Assembly: GCA_900550035.1 (NCBI GenBank)
Contig: URQS01000055.1
Coordinates: forward strand, 1-21,613
DNA: 21,613 nt
Direction of reading: 5' to 3'
Origin: an uncultured Prevotella sp.
Lineage (GTDB): Bacteria > Bacteroidota > Bacteroidia > Bacteroidales > Bacteroidaceae
A model generated the notes under the pieces. The model ran no database searches and was not told the DNA's origin. It saw only the letters and a list, made by a program, of their open reading frames with translations. Below are positions 20,916 through 21,613 of the stretch, piece after piece. Both the position numbers and the translations under genes were made by a program. The stretch's first letter is position 1. The number at the start of each line of letters is the position of its first letter.

Positions 20916-21613
20916 TTATTCTCCCTTGTTCACCACATTTGTGGTAGAAGCGTTGGTTGCGTCTATAGCTGTGCCTGGTGTTCCGTCGTTGATAAAGAAC
21001 TTAGCCTTGAGATATGCCGTAGGAATCTGAACCTTATACCAACCAGTCTTACCATTATGAGAAGCAGATGCATCGAAAGTCATCTTGACTCCTGGCCATG
21101 TAGTCGACGATGTCTTGCCATTATAGAAGTAGCAATAAACATTCTCCCAGTTGGAAGCGTTATCGAAGTAAACATACTCTGGATCAACGGTCTCATCTTC
21201 ATGTACCTTGGTCACAGTAGTGCTGTATGCTCCGTCAACATAGTAGCCGTGGTTGACAAACTCCACGTCAGCAGTTAACTTATTTCCATTACCATCCAAG
21301 AAAATGAGTTGAGCAGGAGCAGTTGTCTCGGTGCCATCATAAGTCCACTTGAAGACATTCTTTCCAGAAACACTCTTACCTACAAGAGGCAACTTTTTAT
21401 TGATAGCATCATTCCATTCACCAGCATACTTAATTACAGGCTTAACCTTGTTATTCCATACATATACGGCTGCTGCCGCATTGGATGTCTCCAAGAAACA
21501 GGAGATTTCATCAGCCTTGCCCAATTCAGGAACGTAAGCCTTCACCTTCTTGTAAGTGACCGAACCTGTTTCTGTCTTGCCTTCCTTGTCAGTTGCACCC
21601 CAAGTGATAGTGA
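20916..21613 (-). CDS. C-terminal part of a CBM26-like starch-binding secreted protein (partial)
   Basis: The frame is open to the window edge, so the 5' end is missing; about 231 residues are visible. A GTG at 21543-21545 is internal, because in-frame coding continues upstream (...TITWGATDKEGKTETGSVTY). Two modules can be seen. The first (about 'VYVWNNKVKPVIKYAGEWND' to 'VEFVNHGYY') resembles beta-sandwich starch-binding units of Bacteroidota amylases. The second ('YVYFDNASNWENVYCYFYNG' to 'WYKVQIP') resembles CBM26, with aromatic residues and 'TTWPGVKM'. No catalytic residues, lipobox or T9SS sorting signal are in the visible part. The best guess is the tail of a secreted alpha-amylase-type enzyme or a Sus-type surface glycan-binding protein. 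Confidence 0.7.
   Translation of the reverse strand, partial: TITWGATDKEGKTETGSVTYKKVKAYVPELGKADEISCFLETSNAAAAVYVWNNKVKPVIKYAGEWNDAINKKLPLVGKSVSGKNVFKWTYDGTETTAPAQLIFLDGNGNKLTADVEFVNHGYYVDGAYSTTVTKVHEDETVDPEYVYFDNASNWENVYCYFYNGKTSSTTWPGVKMTFDASASHNGKTGWYKVQIPTAYLKAKFFINDGTPGTAIDATNASTTNVVNKGE

Noticed and set aside
20916..21545. GTG at 21543-21545 as the true start of the starch-binding gene
   Set aside because: In-frame sequence with the same composition continues to the window edge and there is no signal peptide after the GTG, so the gene is truncated by the window.

Overview
The window looks like a chromosomal segment of a Bacteroidales bacterium, most likely Prevotella or a close relative. 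Three things support this. Promoters have the Bacteroidota form (TTTG, about 19-21 nt, TAnnTTTG) and Shine-Dalgarno sites are missing. The gene content is typical: a DAHP synthase fused to a C-terminal chorismate mutase, an acyl-ACP thioesterase inside the ilv cluster, a BtGH84-like O-GlcNAcase and a CBM26-like starch-binding protein. The intergenic spacers are AT-rich and hold GC-rich palindromes. No rRNA, tRNA, CRISPR, transposase, integrase or phage gene was seen. All identifications come from reading the sequence; no database search was possible.

Layout: (1) 1-1046, a promoter and a seven-repeat TPR protein. (2) 1168-5872, an aromatic amino acid cluster (+): prephenate dehydratase, class I aminotransferase, DAHP synthase/chorismate mutase and prephenate dehydrogenase. 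Together these cover entry to the shikimate pathway and both terminal branches to Phe and Tyr. It is preceded by a 27-codon leader ORF containing Phe-Tyr-Phe-Tyr-Phe and by mutually exclusive antiterminator and terminator hairpins, so it looks like a dual Phe/Tyr transcription attenuator. (3) 5981-11088, a branched-chain amino acid cluster (+): ilvD, ilvB, ilvN and an acyl-ACP thioesterase. (4) 11181-13373, a secreted GH84 O-GlcNAcase (-) that separates this cluster from ilvC. (5) 13596-14905, ilvC (+) with its own promoter, structured leader and terminator. (6) 14922-16212, an MgtC/SapB-type membrane protein and a low-molecular-weight tyrosine phosphatase (+). (7) 20567-16257, a compact minus-strand operon: rsmG, metallo-beta-lactamase-fold hydrolase, ruvC, tandem-domain ABC ATPase, small secreted protein, Fur-family regulator. 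(8) 20916-21613, the C-terminal part of a starch-binding protein (-) that runs off the window.

Non-coding DNA is rich in repeats. A GC-rich palindrome family (core CCCCTCCC-loop-GGGAGGGG) sits after or before the aromatic genes, in facing pairs. One copy upstream of tyrA is tandemly duplicated with a 68-nt period. A 31-nt direct repeat upstream of rsmG carries a complete promoter in one of its copies. The strongest candidate for a poorly described system is the Phe/Tyr attenuator at 1192-1382. Next come the paired palindrome family, the thioesterase placed within the ilv cluster behind an internal hairpin, and the hairpin-rich ilvC leader.
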